From PALSA-1353 sp036267155 (GTDB taxonomy: Bacteria > Planctomycetota > Phycisphaerae > Tepidisphaerales > Tepidisphaeraceae), in contig DATAWP010000066.1 in NCBI GenBank assembly GCA_036267155.1, forward strand, positions 79,636 through 143,635: a DNA stretch of 64,000 bases, read 5' to 3'. Every line of letters begins with the position of its first letter. The stretch's first letter is position 1. Of this stretch, positions 34,805 through 45,254 are shown piece after piece. The notes below the pieces were generated by a model that worked only from the letters and a program-made list of their open reading frames with translations, had not been told where the DNA came from and searched no databases. A program made the position numbers and the translations under genes.

Positions 34805-34823
34805 CGGATGTACATCCGGGGCT
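34800..34823. terminator. Perfect 24-bp palindrome between convergent genes
   Basis: The left half is AGCCCCGGATGT and the right half its exact complement. It lies directly after the duplicated glpD tail and 36 bp before the convergent DUF748 gene's stop. It may act as a bidirectional terminator or be a mobile repetitive palindrome. No T-run follows on either strand. Confidence 0.45.
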
Positions 34824-34858
34824 TGGAGGCCACGCGCACTTTAAAAATGTAATCCGTA

Positions 34859-37800
34859 TCATTTCTTTTTGATCAACGTGATGATAACGCGCCCCAGGCT
34901 CGAATCCGTCACGGGCGAGTAGCGCGGATTGGCAATGTGAATGCGATCGGCCAAGCCTTTCTCGTTCTGATCGGCCAGCAGAAAATCGCGAACCGCTTGC
35001 AGCCTGGCGCGGGCGACGGCCAGACATGCGGCCCGCGTTCGCCCGTCGGCCTGGCGATCGGCTCCAGGCCTCAGAAGATCGTACGTTCGATCCAGGGCGT
35101 TTTCCGTTTCGGCCAATTCGCGGTCGAGGCGTCGCAGACGCTCGATGGCGATGTCGGCCGAGTCGCCGCCGCCGGAAGCGAGCATCGCCCGCACGTCGCC
35201 CGCCGCCTGCCGGCGCGCCGACAGCAGAGCCGCCTTTTGCTGGCCAAGCCGATCCGCCACGGCCAGCGCATCCGCCGGAGAGGGATTCACCCGCTCCGAC
35301 ATCAGCGCGATGTCATCGCTCCCCAGATCGTGTCGCAGTATCGCATTCAATGAGTCGTTGTCCTTCATTCGCTGCGCAAGCAAATCCAATTGGTCGATCT
35401 CCCGGGGAAACGAATATCCGGGCAAAAACGACACGATGACAGGCGGCTCATGCTGGGCGCCTTTTTCGTCCAGCCCCAGCAGATTTCCCACCTTCAGTGG
35501 AGCCGCCGCCAGCGACGTGCTGATGATGCTCAGCAGCGCCCCCGAGCCCGCGGCCGCGAGTTGAGCGGTGCTGACGCTGTTTCCGCGGATCGTAAGATTC
35601 ACCGGAATCGTGATCGAACCATCCTGGTCCTGCAGCGCTGCGATGACCACATCCAGCGGGGCCGGAAGTTTCAAAGTGCGACGGATCCAACCATTGGCCG
35701 GCTCGGAGAGAGACAGGTCGGTCAAGACCAGTTTCGTGCTGGTGTCGATCCCGCCATCGCCCAGAAAACGAATATCAACATCACCGTCAAACGTGCCCGC
35801 CCCCAGCGTTACCTTGTGCAGCGCTGCCAGTGCTTTCAAACTGGTCAATTCAAACCCGCTGACCGACGCCTTGGCCCATCCATTGAGCTGCGGATACATC
35901 GACACGGCGCCGTTGGCCGTGACCTCGGAAAAAAGCTCGCGCTCGCCGGCGGGGCCCGTGTCTTGCGCCGGCAGCGCCACCTTGGCGGCGCTGACGTCCA
36001 CGCTGAACTTCACGGGCTTATCCTCACGCGGCGACAAGTTCGAAATGTCCTGCACCTCCATGTCCAGACCGTTAATCGGCACAATCAGCGGCGGATCGAC
36101 GGTGCGGTCTTCCGCCACAAAATCCATTCCACTGACCAGAAGGCGCTCGATCTTGATTTCATTTTCCGGCGGATCATTTTCCGGCGGATCAGTTGCCGGG
36201 GGATCGGCCGCGGGCGCTTTTGCCGGCCCCTGGAGCGATGGCGTCGGCGTTTTGACCTGCGGCGTAATGACCAGGCCAAGGACATGCAATCCATCATCGC
36301 TGCGCCAGACTTTGCCGACGATGTTGTCAACGTCCAGTTCGTGAATGTCCATCCCCGCCATCCGCGGCGCAATGATGATTCCCTCGGATTGCACATCTCC
36401 CAGGCCCGCCAGCACGGGCCCGGCAGGCTCGGCGCGAAAGGCGATGTCCTTCAGCGACACATCCATCTTCCCGCCACGGGAAAAATCGAAATTGGCCGGA
36501 TCGAGCGTGTTCAGTTTTATCGCCAACGATGCGCTGGCATGGAATTGGCCGTCTTTCAATGCGCTGCCGTCCATTTGCCGCGAGAGACTGGGGTCAATTT
36601 CCGTGATTCCCTGGCCATGGATGCCGGTCACCGTCAAATCCACCGCGACGGTCTTGGTTCGGAAAAATGGCGTTGCGCGGGTTTCCAGATCGAACTGATC
36701 GACGATCGGATCGACACGGCCGGTCAGTTCGAGCTGCGTCGGAGGATTCTCTTCCGGATCGCGGCCGAGCCAAACCAATCGGGCGAGATTGTGAAGCCTG
36801 ACATTGGAAACGACGATCGGAACGGCCCGCGCTTGCGTTTGATCGCTCACGGTAATTTTGCGGACGTTCAAATCCAGCGAATCCAGCGTGACCAGCGGAT
36901 ACTTGTTCAATCGCTGGGCGACGTGAGCCAGATCATTCGCGGGAGGCGTCCCCGGTGGATCGGCCGCGGGGGACGGGACCGGCAATGGGTCCGATTTTTC
37001 GGCAGCTTCCTGCCCGATCCGCAATCCCAGCAGTTCCAGGCCGCGCGAAGTCTTTTGTGCGTTGGCTTCCAACCCCCGTAGCGACACATCCTCCACCGCG
37101 ACAACGCTTGCGGCGCTGTCAAGCCTGCCCACGCCTGCGTGAAACGAATCGAATTTCAGATAGGGCTCTTTTTGCGACGCATCGCGATAATCCAAATTGG
37201 CGACGTCGATCTCGACGGACTTTCCCCCGCGCGGGTTGACGGCGGCGGTGGCCAAGATGCCGGCGCGCAGGCGTCCCCCATGCAGAGCGACCTGAATATT
37301 TGGCGGAAGATACGACGTCAATGAGCCCCCGCCGATTCCATCGGCGCTGACTTCCATCCGCAGCGATTGTTGATCGGCAGAAGCCGAGACGGTTCCATCC
37401 GCGGTGAGCGCATCCAGCGATCCCGCCACATTCGCGTTCAGGCGCAAACTCGCTGCCGGCGCGTCCGGGGCCGAAGTGAAATCATTCAGCGAAGCATTAA
37501 TCCTTGCCGTCGTTGCAACGGCAGGTGTCACGGAATGATCGACCCAATCGATCGCGGCATTTTCGACGTTCAGCGATTTCACCGTCGCTATTATCGCGGG
37601 AGCGGGATCGGCCGACTGCTGCGGCCGACTCGGGGGATCCACCCGCTCCGTCGCCATCGCCGGCTTTCCGACCAAACGAATGCCGGCGACTTCGACCCTG
37701 CCGTCGGCATCGCGAACCGCTCGCGCCCACGGCGAGCGAATTTGAATCGAATCGACCGAAATCCGCCCTGACTGCATACGCAGCCCGGCAATTCGCGCAG

Positions 37801-40048
37801 ACTTCAGTGATACCAGCGGCGTATCGCCGTCGCGGTAGTTCACGCTGAACGCCGCCGATGTTGCGATCGAGTGGTCATCGCCCGCGGCGGAGACTTGTGC
37901 GTTGATCCTGAACTGGCCATCCCGCATGGCCGGCTCGCATCCGGCCTGTTTGAGATACTGGGCCAATGGATCGAGGTGAATATCCTCGCCCTTCACATCA
38001 ATTTCCGACGACACCTCTCGCGGCCGCGATGTCACGGACCCATCCACGTTGATCCGGGCAATTTTCGGAACGACCAGCCAGGCACGTATTTTCCCCGGCC
38101 GTTCTTCTGGAGCGCTGTCGCTCACGTCGAGATTCAGATCGTCCACTTCCACCCCCGCATCCGAAATGGTGACATTGGCCGCAGGCGACACGGAGTCATC
38201 GTGCAAGCTCAGGTGAATGTCCTTCCAGAGGAACTTGCCGATCCTGATCTTCGGCAAAGCCATCGACGGGGGGTCGGAGGCGGCTTCCGCGGAGGTCACG
38301 ACCGGCGCAGCCGACGGCACTCGCGGCTCGGTTTTGAATCCGAGCACATGCCAGTGGCCCGACGCATCGCGCGTTGCGGCCAAATCCGGCCCGGAAAACT
38401 CGATGGATTCAGCCCCAATCGCGTCTGCCCGCGGATCGAAACTGATCCCGTTCAGGCTGATGTTATCGAATCGGAATCGTTCGACGCCATCGGCCAATTG
38501 CATTCCCCTCACGCGCGCATCGGCAGAAAGTTTTCCCTGCTGGTCGATAGCCAGATCGCCATCAGCCGCGCAGGTGAACGAGCCGTTTTTCCATTCGGAT
38601 TCCAAACCGGCGGAATCGAGGTATGGCTTGATCGCCGCCGGTGCGATGCCTTCGGCGCTGACGGTCGCGTTGAAAGTTTTCTCGGCGGCGAAGGGCCGGG
38701 CCTGCCCCAAAATGTGCATCACCCGCACCATTCCCGGTGATTCAATCGTTGCCGCGAAATGTACGGCGGCATCGGCGCGATCCGGAGCGGATACGAGGTT
38801 GGCCGCCGAAAGCTCGGGAATACTCAGGCTCAAGTCCACGGGCGGAGAAACGGAGCGGTCATGAAATCCAGCGTGAAAATGGCGGAGGGAAAACTCGTCC
38901 AACGTCCAGTGGAATGTCGCTCCGGCGACCGCGGCGGGTTGAGGCGCAGGCGGCGGGGCGGGTGGCTCGGCACGGATGGCCGCCACGGTCGGTGGCGCCA
39001 GCTCGATGCCGGCCGCGCCCAGCACGCCTTCGGCGCTTTTCTCCGCGGTGCACCGCACGCCGTCGATCTCCAGCTTACCAAGTTTCGCCAGAGCGGTGTT
39101 CAGGGCCGTGGCGTTCAGCGAAAGATGATCCATCGCCAGGGCTTCCTTTTCGTCCGCCCTGACGTATGCCTGCTGGAGCGAGAGCGCTGCCTCGATGCCA
39201 TCGGCGGGATTTGGCGCAACCGATGCTTTCAACTCACCGCTCATCGACGCGGAAATGTTGTCAGCGGTCGCACGAAATCCGACGATTTGCAGATACGGCT
39301 GGACCGGCTTGAGGTGTAAGCCGCGCATGAGAACATGCAGCGTGGCGTCCAGTGTTTTGCCGTCGCCGCGGGATTCGCCGTCGACTTCCAGGGAATCCAG
39401 CACCGGGTCGGAGGAAAAATCCAGCTCGAATCGAGTCGGCCGGCCAGGAACGCCGACATCCGACAAACGCACATCCAGCGCCAGCCGCGCGTCGAGTTCG
39501 GGATGGATGAACTCATCATGGAATCTCGCCCGAACGTGTTCGAGGCGGATGGCGTCGATGCGCAGGGGCGGATTCAAATCGATCGGCTGCGGCGGCGAGT
39601 TTGTCGGTGCGGCCGAGACCTTCGGGGCGCCGGAGTTGGGCGACGTGAATTTCGCCAATAGTGGAAACCGTCCATCCGGCGTTCGCTCGATGGTCAAATC
39701 CACACCATCGGCCGCGACGCGATAAACCACCAGCCGGCCTCTGAACAGGTTGAAGAGCGACAGGTCTCCCTGGCAGTAATCCATGCGAATGACCGGGTCG
39801 CCGCCGCCTTCGGGCAGGAATTCGAGATTGTAAATGGCGGCGTCGGCGCCGAGGAGACTCAATTCGAGCCGATCATATTGGCAAGTAAGTTTGTAGCTGC
39901 GGGCGACCTTGTTCAACACCACGGGCAGAACAAGATTCACCGCGACCCTGAGAATCAGAGCGAGGACGATGAAGATAATCAGCGCGGCGATGGTTCGCCT
40001 TCGCCATCGGCCGGGCCGCTTTTCTTTTTTCTCCTTTGTTTCGGTCAT
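34859..40048 (-). CDS. Giant AsmA/DUF748-like envelope protein
   Basis: 1729 residues from ATG 40048. A short basic N-terminus (KEKKEKRPGRWRRR) leads to one membrane helix (TIAALIIFIVLALILRVAVNL), then a long periplasmic region of repeated beta-rich DUF748 modules (FLPEGGGDP, RFHDEFIHPELDARL, WKDIHLSLHDD, WVDHSV, FVAEDRTVDPPLIVP), with YPQLNGWAKASVSGFELTSL near the C-terminus. It ends with a helical LAVADRLGQQKAALL segment. AsmA-like proteins form long hydrophobic grooves that may carry lipids between membranes. Start and the previous gene's stop overlap as ATGA, so translation is coupled. Pro/Ala linkers separate the repeats. Confidence 0.78.
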   Translation of the reverse strand: MTETKEKKEKRPGRWRRRTIAALIIFIVLALILRVAVNLVLPVVLNKVARSYKLTCQYDRLELSLLGADAAIYNLEFLPEGGGDPVIRMDYCQGDLSLFNLFRGRLVVYRVAADGVDLTIERTPDGRFPLLAKFTSPNSGAPKVSAAPTNSPPQPIDLNPPLRIDAIRLEHVRARFHDEFIHPELDARLALDVRLSDVGVPGRPTRFELDFSSDPVLDSLEVDGESRGDGKTLDATLHVLMRGLHLKPVQPYLQIVGFRATADNISASMSGELKASVAPNPADGIEAALSLQQAYVRADEKEALAMDHLSLNATALNTALAKLGKLEIDGVRCTAEKSAEGVLGAAGIELAPPTVAAIRAEPPAPPPAPQPAAVAGATFHWTLDEFSLRHFHAGFHDRSVSPPVDLSLSIPELSAANLVSAPDRADAAVHFAATIESPGMVRVMHILGQARPFAAEKTFNATVSAEGIAPAAIKPYLDSAGLESEWKNGSFTCAADGDLAIDQQGKLSADARVRGMQLADGVERFRFDNISLNGISFDPRADAIGAESIEFSGPDLAATRDASGHWHVLGFKTEPRVPSAAPVVTSAEAASDPPSMALPKIRIGKFLWKDIHLSLHDDSVSPAANVTISDAGVEVDDLNLDVSDSAPEERPGKIRAWLVVPKIARINVDGSVTSRPREVSSEIDVKGEDIHLDPLAQYLKQAGCEPAMRDGQFRINAQVSAAGDDHSIATSAAFSVNYRDGDTPLVSLKSARIAGLRMQSGRISVDSIQIRSPWARAVRDADGRVEVAGIRLVGKPAMATERVDPPSRPQQSADPAPAIIATVKSLNVENAAIDWVDHSVTPAVATTARINASLNDFTSAPDAPAASLRLNANVAGSLDALTADGTVSASADQQSLRMEVSADGIGGGSLTSYLPPNIQVALHGGRLRAGILATAAVNPRGGKSVEIDVANLDYRDASQKEPYLKFDSFHAGVGRLDSAASVVAVEDVSLRGLEANAQKTSRGLELLGLRIGQEAAEKSDPLPVPSPAADPPGTPPANDLAHVAQRLNKYPLVTLDSLDLNVRKITVSDQTQARAVPIVVSNVRLHNLARLVWLGRDPEENPPTQLELTGRVDPIVDQFDLETRATPFFRTKTVAVDLTVTGIHGQGITEIDPSLSRQMDGSALKDGQFHASASLAIKLNTLDPANFDFSRGGKMDVSLKDIAFRAEPAGPVLAGLGDVQSEGIIIAPRMAGMDIHELDVDNIVGKVWRSDDGLHVLGLVITPQVKTPTPSLQGPAKAPAADPPATDPPENDPPENEIKIERLLVSGMDFVAEDRTVDPPLIVPINGLDMEVQDISNLSPREDKPVKFSVDVSAAKVALPAQDTGPAGERELFSEVTANGAVSMYPQLNGWAKASVSGFELTSLKALAALHKVTLGAGTFDGDVDIRFLGDGGIDTSTKLVLTDLSLSEPANGWIRRTLKLPAPLDVVIAALQDQDGSITIPVNLTIRGNSVSTAQLAAAGSGALLSIISTSLAAAPLKVGNLLGLDEKGAQHEPPVIVSFLPGYSFPREIDQLDLLAQRMKDNDSLNAILRHDLGSDDIALMSERVNPSPADALAVADRLGQQKAALLSARRQAAGDVRAMLASGGGDSADIAIERLRRLDRELAETENALDRTYDLLRPGADRQADGRTRAACLAVARARLQAVRDFLLADQNEKGLADRIHIANPRYSPVTDSSLGRVIITLIKKK

Positions 40049-41499
40049 GGGGCGCCCCCGGCGGTCGGGGCCGTCGTTGGGGGGGCCGACAACGCCCGGT
40101 CCAGCGCCAACCGCCGCTGTTTTGGCGACGCCATCGGATCGTACCCAGCCGGAGCCAGCCCGCGCGCCGTCAGCCACGCCAGCGCCCGCACGCGCTGTGC
40201 GGGCGAAGGGTCTTGCAGATAAATGAAATTCTCTTCGACCAGCCGCCGCTGCAGATCCGCCCGGCTCGTGACGCCGTGCATCAATTCATCGACCGAGGCC
40301 GCGTGACGCCCCGACTCCCCCAGGTGCAGCGTGAGAACCTCGAACAGTTCATCGGGCAACTGTGCCTTGGCCAGCAACGGCCGCAGCGAATCGATCGCGC
40401 ATCGATCCAGGACCCACGAAAATCCGGGCAAATCTTCCTCCTGCAGTGCGCCGCGGCCCTGGCGCTCGATTTGGTACGCCATGGTCGCCAGCACGGAATC
40501 ATCCGCGACCATCGCGACATCCGCGCAGATGCTGGCGCCGCTCCGGTCGGCGAGAAAAACCAGGCTCGCTCGGCGGCGGCCAGGATCGGACAGCGAATCC
40601 ATCACCTCATCCAGTCCCGCCGACCACGCCGCGGGCGGTTGTCCGATTCCACTGGTTCCCTGCAAATCCTTTTGGCACTGCGCGATCGCATCCTGAAATG
40701 CGGGGTCGGCGCCGGCATTCCCGATGGTGACGACCGCCGCGACCGCCTGGGTTCCGCCGGTGCTGAATTCGAAGGGGATAATCACAAGGAAGGTCGTCGG
40801 ACGGTTTTTGATCGCATGATCCAGCACGGCCGTCTCGCGCTCAAATACCAACGGCTCGGACGAGGCCGCCGATGCGATTGCGTTGTCCGGGGCCGGAGCG
40901 CGAAAATCCTCGATCGCAATCGCGATCTGCAATTTACCGGATTGCCCGGACTCCGGCGCGGCGGCCGGGCGGCAAACATCGATCTCCACCCGGCGATGCC
41001 GGGGATCGCCGAGGGATTCGTCGCCGATTCCGTTAATGTCCAGAAGCTGCAGCGAAGCCGTGACGCCCCGCGGCAGGGCGGCGCGCGAATCGGCCAGAAG
41101 GACCGTGCGACCGCGATTGGCGGAGGCGAGGATCGATTTCCCGGCATTGCCGTCGGCCCACTCGATTCGGCTGGAGGCAGTCAGCGTGCCCGACGGCAGC
41201 ACCCCCAGACCGCCGCGCGTTGCCGTGATGATCTTCGCCTGAGTTCCCACGAGCGACATTGATCGCGCTTCCATTCGCTCAAGCGCAAACCAACTCGCCC
41301 GGACATCCCAAACATCGGTCAGGGAGACCTTGGCTGCATCGGCATTTTGGGGACCGGAAAGCGGCGTGCCGACGAAATAAGTCACGCGCGCCCGCACCGC
41401 CGGCGCTTCCAGCGGCGGTACGGCTGCAGGATGCGATACGCAACCCGCGAGCAAGATCGCCGTCCAGAACGTCGCAATGGAAACTGAACCGCCCTTCAC
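40045..41499 (-). CDS. Hypothetical lipoprotein coupled to the DUF748 giant
   Basis: 484 residues from a GTG at 41499, preferred because GGAG is six bases upstream; a TTG four codons earlier is the alternative. Signal with lipobox: FWTAILLAGC, so the protein is probably anchored by lipid. The middle contains beta-rich stretches; residues ~310-470 are helical with SLVFLADRSGASICADVAMV and LGESGRHAASVDELM. No enzymatic motif was recognised. Its stop overlaps the DUF748 start by four bases, implying a joint envelope role. The upstream gene at 41674 is divergent. Confidence 0.65.
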   Translation of the reverse strand: MKGGSVSIATFWTAILLAGCVSHPAAVPPLEAPAVRARVTYFVGTPLSGPQNADAAKVSLTDVWDVRASWFALERMEARSMSLVGTQAKIITATRGGLGVLPSGTLTASSRIEWADGNAGKSILASANRGRTVLLADSRAALPRGVTASLQLLDINGIGDESLGDPRHRRVEIDVCRPAAAPESGQSGKLQIAIAIEDFRAPAPDNAIASAASSEPLVFERETAVLDHAIKNRPTTFLVIIPFEFSTGGTQAVAAVVTIGNAGADPAFQDAIAQCQKDLQGTSGIGQPPAAWSAGLDEVMDSLSDPGRRRASLVFLADRSGASICADVAMVADDSVLATMAYQIERQGRGALQEEDLPGFSWVLDRCAIDSLRPLLAKAQLPDELFEVLTLHLGESGRHAASVDELMHGVTSRADLQRRLVEENFIYLQDPSPAQRVRALAWLTARGLAPAGYDPMASPKQRRLALDRALSAPPTTAPTAGGAP

Positions 41500-41673
41500 T
41501 GATGACTCCAATCAGGGTCATATCTTAGACTCTTGCGGCGCGAGAGGGAAAATTTTTTCGGTTTTGATGCCCGGGTCGGCCAGGTCGCATGCATCGAAAA
41601 CCGCGGGCCGGCAATTCCGCGGCTTTGAGTTGAAAGAATATCTTCGGTAGGGTTTGATTGGAGCGTATCCGGT

Positions 41674-42456
41674 ATGTTTGACGAGCCCAACGAAAGTCCA
41701 TCAGAGCATCCGCTTGAACCGAAGGATCGTGCGCGCGAGAAGTCCGACGAGCTTCGCATGCACGCGGAACTTGCCGCGGTGTTTGAAGGACACAGGAAGT
41801 TCGACGCCCAGATTCGCGGCGGACTTGATTTTCAAGTTGCCCGCGACATCCAGCGAAGCTTCGGGCGGCTGGAGAAATCGAAGCCGGTTGACAGTCCGAT
41901 CTTGCCCGAGACAACCGCCGTCGAAGCGGCCGGTTTGCTGAACTTCCCGAAAACACTTGGCCTGTCCACCAACGACTATCACATCCATCGCCGCCCCGGC
42001 GAAGTGATGATCTTCCGCTGGCTGTACGGAATTCAGGTCGAAACATTTTACGAGCGGATTCAAGCTCACTTCGATGCCGCTCTGAACGGGTACAGGCAAG
42101 AAGAGCGGGCCAACGAATGGAAGCAGGACCCCCAAATGCTTGCGTATCTCGCTGCGCTTGATGCGGTGGAGGTGCGGATGGCCGACCGGTATCTCCGCGA
42201 TGCGGTGCGTCAGCACAATATCTTCGTGCTTTCGACGCAGACGGCGGACGAGATCAACATTGCGTATCTGGCCGACTACGTCATGGGACTCTCCGCCGCC
42301 GATATCGTTGGCCCCGCGTCGGCCCCGCCGGACGACCCAACCGAGCGGGATTTAGCCTGGTTTTTTAAGCTCTTCTCGCTTCGCGGAATCGGTGAGGGAA
42401 TCGAGCAGATGTGCTTCTTCAGCTTCCTGCAAAAATCGAACGACGCGCTCGACTGA
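41674..42456 (+). CDS. Hypothetical cytoplasmic protein
   Basis: 260 residues, ATG at 41674. There is no signal peptide or membrane segment. The composition is charged and helical, with FRWLYGIQVETFYERIQAHF and QMLAYLAALDAVEVRMADRY as long amphipathic helices, and FFKLFSLRGIGEGIEQMCFF near the end. GC content and codon use are ordinary for the window. It stands alone between divergent and downstream lipoprotein genes. I do not recognise the family. Confidence 0.65.
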   Translation: MFDEPNESPSEHPLEPKDRAREKSDELRMHAELAAVFEGHRKFDAQIRGGLDFQVARDIQRSFGRLEKSKPVDSPILPETTAVEAAGLLNFPKTLGLSTNDYHIHRRPGEVMIFRWLYGIQVETFYERIQAHFDAALNGYRQEERANEWKQDPQMLAYLAALDAVEVRMADRYLRDAVRQHNIFVLSTQTADEINIAYLADYVMGLSAADIVGPASAPPDDPTERDLAWFFKLFSLRGIGEGIEQMCFFSFLQKSNDALD

Positions 42457-42709
42457 ACTCGCCGAAGTCCGCCGTACCATCCGGTTTTCTCTGATAGGAG
42501 AAAGGGTCAGTTTGAGTAAACAGATGTGTAAATGTCTGATTGAGAGCGCATGGCGGCACCGTGACTATCCCGGTTTGCACGTTCGCAAGCTCGTGACCGC
42601 GAGGTATGCTCATCGTTGTACATTTGTGTCCGCCGCAACTGAACGCATCGTTGCTTGCCGTCAGGTGCGGTTCGACGATCGGTGGGTGTATCTCACGTAG
42701 GGTCGGTCC

Positions 42710-43882
42710 ATGTCATTCAGTAACCATCGCTCGGCTTCGATTTTCTGTCTCAGGATTGGGCTTGGCATTTCTCTTTCCGCGCTGATGCTGCAAAGCGGAT
42801 GTGAGAGGACCGCCGGCCCCGCATCGAGCAATTATGATGAGCCGACTTCGGCGGATGCTGCCGCGATCGATGAGTATCAGCCGCCGCCTCCCGAGGTCTT
42901 AACCGCTTACGAAACCGATCTGAATCCCTATGGTTCCTGGGTCGCGGTCAGCGGATACGGCCAATGCTGGGCGCCGAGCAATCGTCCGGCGGGATGGGAA
43001 CCATACACGGTCGGCTACTGGGCGGATACCGATTACGGCTGGAGTTGGGTGGCGGTGGGCGATGAGGCCCAATGGGGCGATGTGACCTATCACTACGGCC
43101 GCTGGTACAACGCGCCGTCGGCAGGCTGGGTGTGGATTCCCGGCACGACTTGGGCGCCGGCGTGGGTCGCCTGGCGCGAAGGCGGCGGATACTGCGGATG
43201 GGCGCCGCTGCCGCCACAGGCGGGATTCGGAGTGCAATTCTCCGCCGCCGTTGTCGATCGCTACGTGCCCGCCAACCAATACGTTTATTGCGACGAACGT
43301 TATGTTACCAGCGGGCGTGTCGATCAGCACATCGTCCGCAATGACGTGGCGATCATCAACAAGACGGCCAACATCACGAATATCACCTACGTCAACAATC
43401 ACGTGGTCAACCAGGGTATGCCGGCGTCTAACGTAGCGCGGGCCACGGGACACTCGGTGAAACGCGTCTCACTGTCCACGGCGGCAACGCCGGCCGAAGC
43501 CCATCGCCTGACGGCGGCGGGTAAGCCGGTCATGTATGCGCCGCCAGTCGTTCAGCACGCCGAGAAGCAGCGCGTCTCCAAAGCCAAAACGCCGGCGGTT
43601 GTGCAGAACAGGCAGATTCCCGCCAAGGCTGACAATGGAGTCGCGCAAACGAAGGAGCAGAGGCAGATAAATGCAAGCCCGGCCCCGGCGGTGAAAGCCA
43701 AAGGAGAACGGGAGCAAACCGCCGCCGAGCCGAAAGAGAAGCACGGGGATGCCGCCGCACCAAAAGCGCAGGAGTCGCCGAAGGAGGCCGCCCCCAAGGC
43801 CAAAGATGATCACGCGGCCGCCGAGAAAGCCAAGGCGCCAGCCGCCAAGAAGCCTGAGCACAAACCTTCGGATGATAAGTGA
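42710..43882 (+). CDS. DUF6600-like lipoprotein with a Lys/Ala/Glu-rich tail
   Basis: 390 residues, ATG at 42710. Signal and lipobox: GISLSALMLQSGC. Residues ~60-170 carry the tryptophan-rich repeats of DUF6600-type proteins (NPYGSWVAVSGYGQCWAPSN, YGWSWVAVGDEAQWGD, YHYGRWYNAPSAGWVWIPG, WAPAWVAWREGG). A Val/Asn-rich segment with INKTANITNITYVNN follows. The last ~130 residues are low-complexity Lys/Ala/Glu, likely unfolded. Such proteins are expected on the outer membrane or cell surface; function is unknown. An upstream region of 250 bp (42457-42709) shows no gene. Confidence 0.75.
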   Translation: MSFSNHRSASIFCLRIGLGISLSALMLQSGCERTAGPASSNYDEPTSADAAAIDEYQPPPPEVLTAYETDLNPYGSWVAVSGYGQCWAPSNRPAGWEPYTVGYWADTDYGWSWVAVGDEAQWGDVTYHYGRWYNAPSAGWVWIPGTTWAPAWVAWREGGGYCGWAPLPPQAGFGVQFSAAVVDRYVPANQYVYCDERYVTSGRVDQHIVRNDVAIINKTANITNITYVNNHVVNQGMPASNVARATGHSVKRVSLSTAATPAEAHRLTAAGKPVMYAPPVVQHAEKQRVSKAKTPAVVQNRQIPAKADNGVAQTKEQRQINASPAPAVKAKGEREQTAAEPKEKHGDAAAPKAQESPKEAAPKAKDDHAAAEKAKAPAAKKPEHKPSDDK

Positions 43883-44214
43883 GATCGGATCGGTAATTCA
43901 TTCACCGACGAACCGGGGCGCCCCGTCGCAGGACCGCGCGGAGCCGGGACGCGCCTTGAGTGCAGCATCGCTGCCCACCAGCGCTTCTCTATCACCCGCG
44001 GGAGGACGACTGCGGCCGATTGATCCGGGTGCGGCGACTTGACCTTATCAACCTCCCTCATAATCGGCTCGATGAACTCTCGATACGGTCCGATCCGAAG
44101 AGAACGCCCAATTTGAAGCCGCCGCACCGCGGGCCGTTTTGACGTTGCGGAAGTCTCGCGGGAAGAACTAATCTGGTCGGTCGCGGCGTCTACCCCGGAC
44201 CGTTGAAAAAGTGA
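43883..44214. other. Intergenic region without recognisable gene
   Basis: 332 bp. A GGGGCGCCCC palindrome sits at 43914-43923, near the preceding stop, without a T-run. No promoter or RNA was identified for the following channel gene. Confidence 0.4.
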
Positions 44215-45063
44215 ATGGGTCACACGATGACTTCTGACCTGCAGCCCAGCGCGGGTGAGCAAGAACCCTCGGCGCCAAAACGAGCCCCCAAGGAAATCCT
44301 GCAAAGCGAGATTCACGAGGGACTTGAGGTTTTGCACCGATCGACGGGCGGATTATTCATGTCCGGGCTGTCCGCGGGGTTGGACCTGGGTTTCAGCGTA
44401 TTGTTGATGGCGGTGATGTGGACGCAGACCCACGGCCGGCTGCCCGAGCCGGTTGTGCACATCCTCATCGCCAACATGTACGCGGTCGGATTCGTTTTTG
44501 TTGTCCTGGGGCGATCCGAATTATTTACCGAACAAACGACCCTGGCGGTCCTGCCGGTCCTGAATCGCAATGCTTCATTGGCTTCGCTCCTGCGACTGTG
44601 GATTGTGGTCTATGTCGCCAATCTGATCGGCGGGGCGATCTTTGCCAAGCTCGTCACCGTGGCCGGTCCAGCGCTGGGAGACATCGCACCCGCGGCGTTC
44701 GGTCATATTGCCCACGAGGCCGTCGATCACGGCAGCAATGCGATCTTCATCAGCGCCGTTCTCGCCGGGTGGTTGATGGGATTGCTTTCATGGCTCGTGG
44801 CTGCCGGCCGCGACACGATCAGTCAGATCGTCATCGTCTGGCTGGTTGCCGCATCGATCGGCTTTGCCGGACTGCATCACGCCGTGGCCGGGTCGATCGA
44901 AATCCTCGCCGGCGTCTTCGCGCATCAGGGAGTCAGCTTGCCCGACGCCGTTCGCGTCATCTCCTTCACGACGCTGGGAAACATCGTCGGCGGAGTGGTG
45001 TTTGTAGCGGTCATCAAATACGGCCACGCGAAACCCACCGCCGGAGAAGAAGATTTGACGTAA
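44215..45063 (+). CDS. Formate/nitrite transporter (FNT) family channel
   Basis: 282 residues; ATG 44215 or the ATG four codons on are both possible. A charged ~45-residue N-terminus (KRAPKEILQSEIHEGLEVLH) is followed by six hydrophobic helices; SGLSAGLDLGFSVLLMAVMW opens the pore domain, VLGRSELFTEQTTLAVLPVL is the family loop, and AGLHHAVAGSIEILAGVF lies in the second half. FNT channels form pentamers moving formate, nitrite or related monovalent anions. The long N-terminal cap resembles the YfdC-like branch, whose substrate is unknown. It is convergent with the ABC permease across the repeat region. Confidence 0.85.
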   Translation: MGHTMTSDLQPSAGEQEPSAPKRAPKEILQSEIHEGLEVLHRSTGGLFMSGLSAGLDLGFSVLLMAVMWTQTHGRLPEPVVHILIANMYAVGFVFVVLGRSELFTEQTTLAVLPVLNRNASLASLLRLWIVVYVANLIGGAIFAKLVTVAGPALGDIAPAAFGHIAHEAVDHGSNAIFISAVLAGWLMGLLSWLVAAGRDTISQIVIVWLVAASIGFAGLHHAVAGSIEILAGVFAHQGVSLPDAVRVISFTTLGNIVGGVVFVAVIKYGHAKPTAGEEDLT

Positions 45064-45130
45064 TTTTTTTGCAGTTAAAGTGCCCTGAATAACAATTCGG
45101 GGCGGCGACCTCCGCGGTGGGGGATCGAGG

Positions 45131-45254
45131 CAACTGTTTACCGCAGGTCTTTCGCCGGGTTCCACCGAACGATCCGACGCGCGCTAACGCATGCATGGTG
45201 ACGCCGTCAAGCGGAAACACCGAGCGATTCCGAGAGCGGGCGGTAAACAGTTAC
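45131..45254. repeat. 124-bp unit bounded by inverted GTAACTGTTTACCG-like ends
   Basis: CAACTGTTTACCGC begins at 45131 and GCGGTAAACAGTTAC ends at 45254. The interior shows no coding frame that I can support. The ends match those of the larger element at 45306-45945. No target-site duplication was seen. Confidence 0.65.

Noticed and set aside
35390..37081. Long plus-strand frame opposite the DUF748 protein
   Set aside because: Antisense shadow; composition is Arg/Gln/His-rich with no domain.
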